Part shown: piece by piece, positions 16,262 through 24,366 of the stretch
Layout of the letters: every line of letters starts with the position of its first letter
Position numbering within the stretch: the stretch's first letter is position 1
Source: Bacteroidales bacterium UBA5621
GTDB taxonomy: Bacteria > Bacteroidota > Bacteroidia > Bacteroidales > VadinHA17
DNA: 27,177 bases
Assembly (NCBI GenBank): GCA_002424525.1
Contig: DIKJ01000239.1
Coordinates: 1-27,177 of the forward strand
Direction of reading: 5' to 3'
The notes under the pieces: model-generated
What the model was told of the DNA's origin: nothing
The model's database searches: none
What the model saw: the letters and a program-made list of their open reading frames with translations, nothing else
Made by a program: the position numbers and the translations under genes

Positions 16262-17752
16262 ATGAAACGGATCCTGTCAGTTACCTCTTTATTATCGATC
16301 TTGCTCTTCCTGACTAATTGTGAAGATTTTCTGGACCTTCGTCCCGAAGCAACTATCCCATCAACCGGGATTGACTACACAAAGTCGGAGAATATCTTTT
16401 TGCCGATAAGTGCTTCATATGCCAGGCTAAGAGGCTATGGCGCGCATGTCTTTCCGTATATCGGGGCATTTGAAATTACTTCCGACAATGCTGATAAAGG
16501 AAGCAGCCCGGAAGACAATCCCCCGATGAAAGAGATGGATGACCTTACTTATCAGCCCAATAATAATCTTGTAAATGAATTGTGGGTATCATACTATGAT
16601 ATAGTAAGCGGCGCTAATTATGCTATCCATCAAATGCCTTTGTTTGAAGCAGCCCTGATGAACAGCGAAGACAAATTGTACGCCCGTCAGTGTCAGGCCG
16701 AAGCAAAAACCATAAGGGCTTATGCATATTTTAATCTTACACGTCTTTTTGGAAGAGTGCCAATTATAGATACGATACTTACCTCTCAGCAGCTTTCTTC
16801 GGTAAATCAGTCTACAACTCAGCAGCTTTATGTTTTTATCGAAAAAGATCTGGAGGAAGCAATAAGGATCCTACCTGAACTATATACAAAAGAATGGGCA
16901 GGAAGAATAAATAAATACACTGCTATGGCAATTAAAGCCAAAGTACATTTATATCAGCAGGAATGGGATTCGGTCGCCAGTCTGACAGACAGGATTATTT
17001 CCTCAGGAAGATATACGCTTCTCCAGGATTTCAGGGAGGTTTTCAGTATTGACGGGGAAAACAGCCGGGAATCATTATTTGAAATTCAAAGCTCGACACT
17101 TGGTAAAACGACCGGGGATCCGACCTACCTTGAATATGCATATGTTCAGGGCCCCCGGGGAAATTCTCCTCAGGGAATGCAGGGATGGGGATTTTGTACA
17201 CCCAGCCAGGACCTAATTGATTTTTTTACAACAAGAGGTGAAATTGTCCGTTCGGCAACAACTCTGCTTTACAGAGGTACCAAAACTCCTGAGGGAGACA
17301 GCATTAAGGTAATTTGCACCAATCCGGTCTATAACGGGAAAGTCTATACACCTCTGGTTTACAACCGCTGGAATTATAACGGGTATGGTTTTGACCATAA
17401 TGTCAGGATTTTGCGTTACCCTGATGTATTGCTGATGTATGCGGAGGCTGAAGTCAGCGGTTCGGTCATACCCGTGGTAAGCGGACTTACTGCTGATGAT
17501 GCAGTAAATCTGGTCAGAATCAGAGCCGGATTAACAGAGCTGTCCGGAGTAACTCTTCAGCAAATATGGGATGAACGCAGGGCTGAACTGGCACTTGAGG
17601 AGGACAGGTTCTTTGACCTTATTCGTACCGGGCAGGCACCATCCGCACTGGCCGGCAAAGGTTTTACTCCGGGGAAGCATGAGCGGTTTCCCATACCGGC
17701 AGCCCAGATGCAGCTTAATCCAGGATTAACTCAGAACAATGGATACAATTAA
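16262..17752 (+). CDS. SusD/RagB-type glycan-binding outer-membrane lipoprotein
   Basis: A 496-residue lipoprotein with signal peptide ending LTNC (Cys20), then EDFLDLRPEA, the typical SusD start. Family features are the helical YARQCQAEAKTIRAYAYFNLTRLFGRVP segment (near 140-167), the later RILRYPDVLLMYAEA and the C-terminal IWDERRAELALEEDRFFDLIRTG. SusD proteins close over the SusC barrel at the cell surface and bind the incoming glycan. It lies 19 bp after SusC and 43 bp before the LamG lipoprotein. Ligand specificity cannot be read from the sequence; the neighbouring glycosidases suggest a beta-glucan. Confidence 0.96.
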   Translation: MKRILSVTSLLSILLFLTNCEDFLDLRPEATIPSTGIDYTKSENIFLPISASYARLRGYGAHVFPYIGAFEITSDNADKGSSPEDNPPMKEMDDLTYQPNNNLVNELWVSYYDIVSGANYAIHQMPLFEAALMNSEDKLYARQCQAEAKTIRAYAYFNLTRLFGRVPIIDTILTSQQLSSVNQSTTQQLYVFIEKDLEEAIRILPELYTKEWAGRINKYTAMAIKAKVHLYQQEWDSVASLTDRIISSGRYTLLQDFREVFSIDGENSRESLFEIQSSTLGKTTGDPTYLEYAYVQGPRGNSPQGMQGWGFCTPSQDLIDFFTTRGEIVRSATTLLYRGTKTPEGDSIKVICTNPVYNGKVYTPLVYNRWNYNGYGFDHNVRILRYPDVLLMYAEAEVSGSVIPVVSGLTADDAVNLVRIRAGLTELSGVTLQQIWDERRAELALEEDRFFDLIRTGQAPSALAGKGFTPGKHERFPIPAAQMQLNPGLTQNNGYN

Positions 17753-17795
17753 TGATGATAATTTCTATTTAATGTTTAACTAAATCTTTTTAATA

Positions 17796-18665
17796 ATGAA
17801 AAAATTTTTGAAAATCAGTGAAGTATTGTTCGTAACAATGCTCATTGTAGGAATGGTGGTCTCATCCTGTAAAAAAGATGAAGATGACCCTGACGCCGGG
17901 AAGATTGATCCCGGTACAATTGCAACAGCTAATCTGATTGCATATTTCCCTTTTGATGGAAACGCAACTGAATCCATTGCCTCACTTACACCCACTGTTC
18001 AGACAGGTGTAACTTATGTAGCCGGACGCCGCGGACAAGCCTATCAGGGGGCTGACCTTGCCCATTTGCGTTATGCTCTGCCAGCTGCAAGTAAAATGAA
18101 AACTTTAACATCATTTTCGGTTGCCCTATGGTTCAAATCTCCTCTCGTAACCGGCGACCCCGAGCCTATTTTTTTCCAGATCGGGAAATCCGATGATTTA
18201 TTCTGGGGTAATCTTACCCTGGCTCTCAATCGTTTGAATGCGACTGCCGACTCCCTGCTGTTTAAGGCATTTTTCCTCAAAACCGGAGTACAATGGTCTG
18301 GCCAGCATGTCTCATATGGCAATAAGGCTTTTACCATTAACTCATGGATGCACCTCATTTTTGAATATGATGCCACTACATCAAAATACAAAATCTATAA
18401 GAATGGAGTTAAGGTGGTTACAAATACAGGTGTTGAGGATCGGAAATCCGGCGAAGCAGGGAACCCCCTGGGTGCATTGGCTTTTCAAAACGCCGATGTG
18501 ATAAATATCGGAGCCTGGCGTCCAAAAACAGAAGGCACAGCTACTGATTCCTGGATGGGCTGGTTTAAAGGCAACCTGGACGAGCTTCGTGTTTATGACA
18601 AGGCTTTGTCGGATGCCGAAGCACTAGCTTTGTTTGAAGCTGAAGTTACGCAGCTAAATCCGTAA
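17796..18665 (+). CDS. LamG/concanavalin-A-like domain surface lipoprotein (SusE/F position)
   Basis: A 289-residue lipoprotein. The signal peptide ends VVSSC (Cys25) and is followed by KKDEDDPD, an acidic patch like the lipoprotein export signal of Bacteroidota, so surface exposure is likely. Residues about 45-285 form a LamG/laminin-G_3-like jelly roll: LIAYFPFDGNATESIAS at the start, FSVALWFKSP in the middle, WMHLIFEYDATTSKYKIYKNG and the closing LDELRVYDKALSDAEALALFE. These domains commonly bind carbohydrate. Its place after SusD matches the accessory glycan-binding proteins of utilisation loci. No catalytic residues were recognised. A strong terminator follows, so it is probably the last gene of the SusCD transcript. 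Confidence 0.88.
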   Translation: MKKFLKISEVLFVTMLIVGMVVSSCKKDEDDPDAGKIDPGTIATANLIAYFPFDGNATESIASLTPTVQTGVTYVAGRRGQAYQGADLAHLRYALPAASKMKTLTSFSVALWFKSPLVTGDPEPIFFQIGKSDDLFWGNLTLALNRLNATADSLLFKAFFLKTGVQWSGQHVSYGNKAFTINSWMHLIFEYDATTSKYKIYKNGVKVVTNTGVEDRKSGEAGNPLGALAFQNADVINIGAWRPKTEGTATDSWMGWFKGNLDELRVYDKALSDAEALALFEAEVTQLNP

Positions 18666-18678
18666 TAAACAGAATCTG

Positions 18679-18721
18679 AGTGTGAAGGGAAATAACATCT
18701 GTTTTCCCTTTACACTTTTTT
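18679..18721 (+). terminator. Rho-independent terminator after the LamG gene
   Basis: AGTGTGAAGGGAAA (18679-18692) pairs with TTTCCCTTTACACT (18703-18716) over 14 positions with one G-T wobble and a 10-nt loop, followed by a T run to 18721. It separates the SusCD-LamG unit from the glycosidase genes. Confidence 0.85.
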
Positions 18722-18728
18722 ATCTTTG
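18698..18728 (+). promoter_or_regulatory. Putative promoter of the GH144/GH3 unit, overlapping the terminator
   Basis: TCTG (18698-18701), a 19-nt spacer and an exact -7 box TATCTTTG (18721-18728). The -33 element lies in the loop of the preceding terminator. The ATG of the next gene begins only 3 nt after the -7 box, so the transcript would be leaderless or nearly so. Confidence 0.5.
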
Positions 18729-18731
18729 TAT

Positions 18732-20384
18732 ATGAAAGTGCCTGTTCTGTTTTTCATGATCATATTGGTTCTTTTTTCCTGTAAAAAGGAGAGTGGAGGT
18801 AATATTCATGACAAAGAGATAATAATTGATTCCGTATTTGTAAATAATGCTTTCGTATCTAACGGAGGGACAATTGGTAACGTGGATTTCGGAAAGGTTT
18901 CAGTTAAGATTAAATTCAGATCAAAAGTCGATACCGCTCTTTTCAATAAAAAAAGATTATTCTTTACAGACGAAATAGATACTTTATATTCTCATAAATT
19001 TGATGAGAGCTCAACATCTTTAAACATAATTCTTCTTCAGGCCCTTCAGCCACTAACTTTGTACCGGATGTTGATGGACGTAGGTTACAATATGGGCGGA
19101 ATAGTATTTAAAGGATTTACCTTTGCATTTATTACGAGGATTGATTCTTTACCAAAATTTCCTGTTATCTCAGATGATTCACTTTTGACTTTGATACAGA
19201 AGCAGACTTTCGGATATTTCTGGGATTATGCACATCCCGTTTCAGGCCTTGCAAGAGAGCGCTTTGGATCAGGGGACCTGGTGGCTGCCGGGGGAAGCGG
19301 CTTCGGCTTGATGGCTATACTGGTGGGCATTGAACGCAATTTTATTTCGCGCCGGGAGGGATTTGAGAGGATCCGTAAGATCGCGGATTTCCTTATAAAC
19401 CCTGCCACCGACCGGTTTCATGGCGCCTTACCGCACTGGCTCAACGGTACAACCGGGAAAGTGATCCCGTTCAGTGCAAATGATGACGGCGGAGACCTGG
19501 TCGAGACTGCATTTCTTATGCAGGGGTTGATTACCGTGAAGGAGTATTTCAAAGATGGTACCTCGGAAGAAAGAGCAATGTGCGATACAATTCAGAAGAT
19601 CTGGGAAAGTGTTGAATGGAACTGGTACAGGAGAAATGATCAGAACAGGCTCTACTGGCACTGGTCCCCAAACTTTGACTGGATAATGAATATGCCTGTC
19701 TCGGGATGGAATGAGGCGCTGATAGTCTATGTCCTTGCTGCAAGCTCCCCCACAAACTCAATCCCAAAGAGTGTCTATGATGAGGGTTGGGCAAGGAATG
19801 GCTCTTATCCGATGAAGAACGGCAAATCATTCTATGGCATTCAGCTTCCTCTCGGAGAAGATTACGGAGGGCCATTATTCTTTGCTCATTACTCGTTTAC
19901 GGGCCTGGATCCCAGGAACCTGTCCGACCAGTATGCAGACTACTGGACCCAAAACGTCGCTCATTCAAGGATTAATTATGAATACTGTAAATTAAATCCA
20001 AAGGGAAGAAGGGGGTACAGCGATAGCTGCTGGGGATTGACTGCCAGCGATATACAGTTTGGATACAGTGCCAGTTCGCCGACAAATGACCTGGGAGTGA
20101 TCGCACCAACAGCCGCGATATCATCAATTCCATATACACCAGTTGAAAGCATGAGGGCACTGAAGTTTTTTTACTACACTCTCGGCGATAAACTCTGGGG
20201 GGAATATGGCTTTTATGATGCTTTTAATCTTTCATCCCTCTGGTTTGCCAATTCATATATTTCCATCGATCAGGGTCCGATAATATGCATGATTGAAAAC
20301 TACCGGACCGGATTCCTGTGGAACCTGTTCATGTCAAATGAGGATGTAAAAAATGGTCTTGATAAACTTGGATTCACCTATTAA
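18732..20384 (+). CDS. GH144-like glycosidase lipoprotein with N-terminal Ig-like domain (putative endo-beta-1,2-glucanase)
   Basis: A 550-residue lipoprotein. ATG at 18732 gives the signal MKVPVLFFMIILVLFSC (Cys17), then KKESGG. Residues about 28-138 look like a bacterial Ig-like (SbsA-type) domain (IIIDSVFVNNAFVSNGG ... VSVKIKFRSKVD). The catalytic part (about 150-548) belongs to the glycoamylase-like Pfam family that includes GH144: LTLIQKQTFGYFWDYAHP, GSGFGLMAILVGIERNFISR, RFHGALPHWLNG, GDLVETAFLMQGL, YWHWSPNFDW, SGWNEALIVYVLAASSP, CWGLTASD and MIENYRTGFLWNLF. Known GH144 enzymes cleave beta-1,2-glucan internally. The substrate is inferred, since the Pfam family also has other members. 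The next gene is a paralogue 7 bp downstream. Confidence 0.85.
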   Translation: MKVPVLFFMIILVLFSCKKESGGNIHDKEIIIDSVFVNNAFVSNGGTIGNVDFGKVSVKIKFRSKVDTALFNKKRLFFTDEIDTLYSHKFDESSTSLNIILLQALQPLTLYRMLMDVGYNMGGIVFKGFTFAFITRIDSLPKFPVISDDSLLTLIQKQTFGYFWDYAHPVSGLARERFGSGDLVAAGGSGFGLMAILVGIERNFISRREGFERIRKIADFLINPATDRFHGALPHWLNGTTGKVIPFSANDDGGDLVETAFLMQGLITVKEYFKDGTSEERAMCDTIQKIWESVEWNWYRRNDQNRLYWHWSPNFDWIMNMPVSGWNEALIVYVLAASSPTNSIPKSVYDEGWARNGSYPMKNGKSFYGIQLPLGEDYGGPLFFAHYSFTGLDPRNLSDQYADYWTQNVAHSRINYEYCKLNPKGRRGYSDSCWGLTASDIQFGYSASSPTNDLGVIAPTAAISSIPYTPVESMRALKFFYYTLGDKLWGEYGFYDAFNLSSLWFANSYISIDQGPIICMIENYRTGFLWNLFMSNEDVKNGLDKLGFTY

Positions 20385-20391
20385 GAAAAAA

Positions 20392-21768
20392 ATGAAAAGA
20401 GCATTTAGATCCTTCATTTTCCTTGTCGTTATTGCAGGAGTATCCTGCTCGGCAAGAAACGCGGAAAGAGGCAGAAAAACATCTGAAATACTTTTATCAG
20501 GTAATTTAACTGAGGACTCCCTGCTGACACTGGTACAGTACCGGACTTTTGAATATTTCCGGGATGGCGCTGAACCAACATCAGGCATGGCAAGGGAGCG
20601 CTATCATGTGGATGGTATCTACCCGGATAATGATATGAATGTCGTTACTTCCGGTGGTACAGGTTTTGGAGTCATGGCTTTGCTGGTTGGTATAGAGAGA
20701 GGTTTTTTTTCAAGGGATGAAGGGTTTAAACAACTCAGGAAAATTGTCAGTTTCCTGCAAAATGCCGATCGCTTTCACGGTGCATGGTCACACTGGATAT
20801 ATGGTGAAACGGGTAGGGTCAAGCCATTCTCTCAGAAGGATAACGGTGCCGATATTGTTGAGACTGCCTATCTTATCCAGGGATTGCTTGCTGTAAGAGA
20901 ATACTTTAAAGACGGTTCACAGGAAGAGAAAGCACTTGCAGATGACATAGATAAGCTGTGGAGGGAAGTAGAGTGGAGCTGGTTTACAAAAGGAGGGGAG
21001 GATGTCATCTACTGGCACTGGTCACCTGATTATGGATGGGATATGAACCACCAGGTAAGAGGATACAATGAGTGCCTTATCCTGTATGTCCTGGCGGCAT
21101 CATCGCCAACATACCCTGTACGGCCGGAGGCATATCACAACGGATGGGCAAGAGGTGGAGCCATCAGCACATCGGGCGGGAAATACGGATATATGCTGAA
21201 GCTTAAGCACAACGGCGCAGAAGAATATAGCGGTCCGTTGTTCTGGGCTCACTACTCTTATCTGGGACTCGATCCACGGAACCTGAAAGACAAATATGCC
21301 GATTACTGGCATGAGAATGTGAATCACACGCTTATTAACTGGAGGTGGTGTTTCGAAAACCCGAAGAATTATACTGGTTACAGTTCTGATTGCTGGGGAC
21401 TCACTGCCAGTTATTCGGTAAGCTTTTATGCCGCACACGCACCGGGAGAAAAAAACGACCTGGGAGTGATCTCTCCGACAGCAGCTCTCTCTTCAATGCC
21501 TTACACCCCCGAACAGTCATTGAATGCCATGAACCATTTTTATTATAACCTGGGTGATAAGATCTGGGGGAAATATGGTTTTTATGATGCCTTCAGCGAA
21601 CATCACGACTGGTATCCGCAGAAATACCTGGCAATTGACCAGGGACCAGTTGTCGTAATGATTGAAAACTACCGAACCGGATTGCTCTGGAACCTTTTTA
21701 TGTCATGCCCTGAAATTCAGCAGGGATTGAATTTACTTGGCTTTGTTTTAAATCAGAATAAACAATGA
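20392..21768 (+). CDS. GH144-like glycosidase lipoprotein, second copy
   Basis: A 458-residue paralogue of the previous gene without the Ig-like domain. The start at 20392 (MKRAFRSFIFLVVIAGVSC, Cys19) gives a clean lipoprotein signal; the frame is open upstream but overlaps the preceding gene. The catalytic domain starts about residue 40 (LLTLVQYRTFEYFRDGAEP) and repeats every landmark: GTGFGVMALLVGIERGFFSR, RFHGAWSHWIYG, ADIVETAYLIQGL, YWHWSPDYGWDMN, YNECLILYVLAASSP, CWGLTASY, MIENYRTGLLWNLF. It has an insertion YHVDGIYPDNDMN after GMARER that the first copy lacks. Residues after the lipid Cys (SARNAERG) have no acidic cluster, so it may face the periplasm while the first copy is surface-exposed. 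Function is inferred as endo-beta-1,2-glucanase. Confidence 0.85.
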   Translation: MKRAFRSFIFLVVIAGVSCSARNAERGRKTSEILLSGNLTEDSLLTLVQYRTFEYFRDGAEPTSGMARERYHVDGIYPDNDMNVVTSGGTGFGVMALLVGIERGFFSRDEGFKQLRKIVSFLQNADRFHGAWSHWIYGETGRVKPFSQKDNGADIVETAYLIQGLLAVREYFKDGSQEEKALADDIDKLWREVEWSWFTKGGEDVIYWHWSPDYGWDMNHQVRGYNECLILYVLAASSPTYPVRPEAYHNGWARGGAISTSGGKYGYMLKLKHNGAEEYSGPLFWAHYSYLGLDPRNLKDKYADYWHENVNHTLINWRWCFENPKNYTGYSSDCWGLTASYSVSFYAAHAPGEKNDLGVISPTAALSSMPYTPEQSLNAMNHFYYNLGDKIWGKYGFYDAFSEHHDWYPQKYLAIDQGPVVVMIENYRTGLLWNLFMSCPEIQQGLNLLGFVLNQNKQ

Positions 21769-21769
21769 C

Positions 21770-21902
21770 TTCCGTCTTCGGACTTCGGGCTTCGGGCTTC
21801 GGGCTTCGGACTTCCGGCTTCGGTCTTTTATGGCTCAGAGCTCAGAGCGCAGGGCAAGAATTCTTCCTTCCGTCTTCGGTCTTCGGACTTCCGTCTTCCG
21901 GC
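21770..21902. repeat. 7-bp tandem repeat (TTCGGRC and variants), two blocks in one register
   Basis: Eight consecutive heptamers run from 21770 to 21825 (TTCCGTC, TTCGGAC, TTCGGGC three times, TTCGGAC, TTCCGGC, TTCGGTC). Five more run from 21868 to 21902. The starts of the two blocks are 98 bp apart (14 x 7), so they are in the same register. The 42 bp between them show little similarity to the unit. The array fills the gap between the second GH144 gene and GH3; a short open frame across it is a product of the repeat. Confidence 0.9.
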
Positions 21903-21927
21903 TTTATTAAAATTAAATCTTCTAATT

Positions 21928-24162
21928 ATGAACCATTCCAGATTACTCACAGGCCTTTTATTAGTTGCTCTTTTACCATGTTGTAAGAATCAGTATTCTG
22001 ATAACCAGTCTATTTACGGAAATAAGGCAGATTCTCTTATCAGGTTAATGACCCTTGAGGAAAAGATCGGACAGTTATCTCTTTTCACCAGCGACTGGTC
22101 CTCAACGGGACCTGAAATGAGGGGAGATTATATCGATCTTATCCGGAAGGGTAAAGCAGGCGCTGTTTTTAACGCCTATACCGTCGATTTTGTACGTTCG
22201 CTTCAGAAAATTGCGGTTGAGGAGACCCGGCTAGGTATTCCGCTGATATTTGGCTATGATGTGATACATGGTCACAGGACTATCTTTCCGATAAACCTGG
22301 CACAGGCATCAACATGGGATACAACCGCTATCGAAAAAGCGGAACGCATTGCCGCCATAGAAGCTACTGCAGAAGGACTTAACTGGACCTTTGCACCCAT
22401 GGTTGATCTCTCGAGAGATCCAAGGTGGGGTAGAGTAATGGAAGGCTCAGGTGAAGATGCCTGGCTGGGGGGGCTGATAGCCGCCGCAAGAGTGAGAGGT
22501 TTCCAGGGATCGGACCTTGGCCATAATAACACTATGCTTGCGTGTGTCAAGCATTTTGCTGCATACGGGGCGCCTCAGGCAGGACGGGATTATCATACTG
22601 TGGATATGTCTGACAGATCACTCTTTGAATGGTACCTGCCGGGGTACAAGGCTGCGATTGATGCCGGAGCCGGTTCTGTAATGACTTCATTTAATGAGAT
22701 TGCCGGCGTACCCTCCACTTCAAACAAATGGTTGCTGACCAGCTTACTGCGTGACGACTGGAAGTTCAGAGGATTTATTGTTACTGATTACAGCTCAATT
22801 AATGAGCTTGTCCAGCATGGCGTTGCTGCAGATCTTGAGGAAGCAGGAGAAATATCAATTAACGCCGGAGCTGATATGGATATGCAGGGCAGCGTTTTCC
22901 TGAATCATCTGGCTGATCTGGTAAAGGCAGGAAAAGTAAGTGAAAAAACAATTAACGATGCTGTAAGAAGGATCATTGTGGCTAAGTATGAGCTTGGGCT
23001 GTTCGATGATCCCTATAGATATTGCGATAAGAAACGTGAGATGGAGGAAATAATGGCGCCGGAACATCTCAGATTTGCACGTGAGATGGTGGCAAAATCC
23101 TGTGTATTGCTGAAGAACAATAACAAAACCCTCCCGATACCCGGAACAGTAAAAACCATAGCAGTTATTGGTCCGCTCGCAGATTCTAAGGCTGATATGC
23201 TGGGCTCCTGGTCCGCAGCCGGAGAATGGGAGAAATGTGTGACACTGCTTGAAGGTGTTAAAAACAAAGTGGGTAACTCTGTTAATATCCTTACAGCAAA
23301 GGGTTGTGATGTGAATGATGACAATACAAGCGGGATCAGTCAGGCTGTTTCTCTGGCCGGGAGAGCTGATTTTGTGATACTTGCCCTTGGGGAGAACAGG
23401 GATATGAGCGGAGAAGCAGCAAGCCGCACTGATATCTCTTTACCCGGTGTTCAGCTTGAACTGGCAAAAGCTGTGATTAAAACCGGAAAACCTGTCGCTG
23501 TTGTGCTTTTTAATGGCAGGCCACTCACAATACCTGAATTAAATGATATGGCACCGGCAATTCTGGTAGCCTGGTTTGGTGGTACGGAGGCCGGAAACGG
23601 GATCGCTGATATTCTGTTTGGGGATATTAATCCGTCAGGGAAACTTACTATGACTTTCCCTTTAAATGTCGGCCAGGTACCTGTTTTTTACAATTCCAAG
23701 AACACAGGGAGGCCAATAAACCCTGAAAATCCTTACGAAAAATACAGATCAAATTACCTCGACAGCCCGAATTCACCGCTCTATCCCTTTGGCTATGGAT
23801 TGAGCTATACAACATTTAATTATTCTGAAATAAAATTGAATAATACGGCTTTTAACAGTGGTGAACAGGTTATTGCTTCTGTAGATATCACAAACACCGG
23901 CGACAGGGATGGCGAGGAAATAGTGCAGTTATATGTTCATGATCTGGTGGGGGATGTTACCCGACCGGTCAAAGAGCTTAAAAGCTTCAGGAAAGTATTC
24001 ATAAGAATGGGGGAGACCATAACTGTGACTTTTTCTCTCCGGCTCAAGGATTTGTCTTATTACCATCAGGACATGAGTTATAGATACGATCCGGGAGATT
24101 TCATGATTTTCATTGGTACTAATTCTGCCGATACTAGGCAGTCACAATTTACGGTTCTTTGA
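21928..24162 (+). CDS. GH3 beta-glucosidase (BglX-like), lipoprotein
   Basis: A 744-residue enzyme. The N-terminus MNHSRLLTGLLLVALLPCC is a probable lipoprotein signal (Cys18 or Cys19). The (beta/alpha)8 domain spans about 35-370: MTLEEKIGQL, GIPLIFGYDVIHG, FAPMVDLSRDPRWGRVMEGSGED, CVKHFAAYG (Lys208-His209) and the nucleophile Asp287 in GFIVTDYSS. The alpha/beta sandwich follows (SCVLLKNNNKTLPIP, VILALGENRDMSGEAASR, VLFNGRPLTIPEL), then PFGYGLSYTTF and a fibronectin-III-like domain (about 640-740). Family members release glucose from the non-reducing end of beta-gluco-oligosaccharides. Next to GH144-like enzymes it would finish oligosaccharides in the periplasm; a GH3 in a comparable Bacteroides locus is known for beta-1,2-gluco-oligosaccharides. 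Specificity here is inferred. Confidence 0.94.
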   Translation: MNHSRLLTGLLLVALLPCCKNQYSDNQSIYGNKADSLIRLMTLEEKIGQLSLFTSDWSSTGPEMRGDYIDLIRKGKAGAVFNAYTVDFVRSLQKIAVEETRLGIPLIFGYDVIHGHRTIFPINLAQASTWDTTAIEKAERIAAIEATAEGLNWTFAPMVDLSRDPRWGRVMEGSGEDAWLGGLIAAARVRGFQGSDLGHNNTMLACVKHFAAYGAPQAGRDYHTVDMSDRSLFEWYLPGYKAAIDAGAGSVMTSFNEIAGVPSTSNKWLLTSLLRDDWKFRGFIVTDYSSINELVQHGVAADLEEAGEISINAGADMDMQGSVFLNHLADLVKAGKVSEKTINDAVRRIIVAKYELGLFDDPYRYCDKKREMEEIMAPEHLRFAREMVAKSCVLLKNNNKTLPIPGTVKTIAVIGPLADSKADMLGSWSAAGEWEKCVTLLEGVKNKVGNSVNILTAKGCDVNDDNTSGISQAVSLAGRADFVILALGENRDMSGEAASRTDISLPGVQLELAKAVIKTGKPVAVVLFNGRPLTIPELNDMAPAILVAWFGGTEAGNGIADILFGDINPSGKLTMTFPLNVGQVPVFYNSKNTGRPINPENPYEKYRSNYLDSPNSPLYPFGYGLSYTTFNYSEIKLNNTAFNSGEQVIASVDITNTGDRDGEEIVQLYVHDLVGDVTRPVKELKSFRKVFIRMGETITVTFSLRLKDLSYYHQDMSYRYDPGDFMIFIGTNSADTRQSQFTVL

Positions 24163-24264
24163 TACTATGATTAACTAAAAATTACTGCTTCAGTTGAAAC
24201 ATGTTTATTAATATTCAAGGTTTTTATTCTTCACGAATTATTAAAAAAAAATTATTACATAATA

Positions 24265-24295
24265 TTGGTTATGTTCCTAAAAAAGAGTAACTTTG
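24265..24295 (+). promoter_or_regulatory. Promoter of the lipoprotein / L,D-transpeptidase operon
   Basis: TTG (24265-24267), a 20-nt spacer and TAACTTTG (24288-24295) match the Bacteroidota consensus. The predicted start near 24300 leaves a leader of about 65 nt before the ATG at 24367. The rest of the gap from GH3 is AT-rich and holds no gene. Confidence 0.7.
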
Positions 24296-24366
24296 CGCTT
24301 TATTTTCAAGATGTGCCGGTTAACATAATATAACCGGGGTAAAAAATTTCTAATAATTTATTAAAA

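Noticed and set aside
21770..21902. CRISPR-like array
   Set aside because: The units are contiguous 7-mers without spacers, and no cas genes are present.
21765..21986. 73-codon open frame across the heptamer repeats
   Set aside because: It is generated by the 7-bp repeat (repeated FGLR/SGFG residues), overlaps the end of the GH144 gene and the start of GH3, and has no family features.
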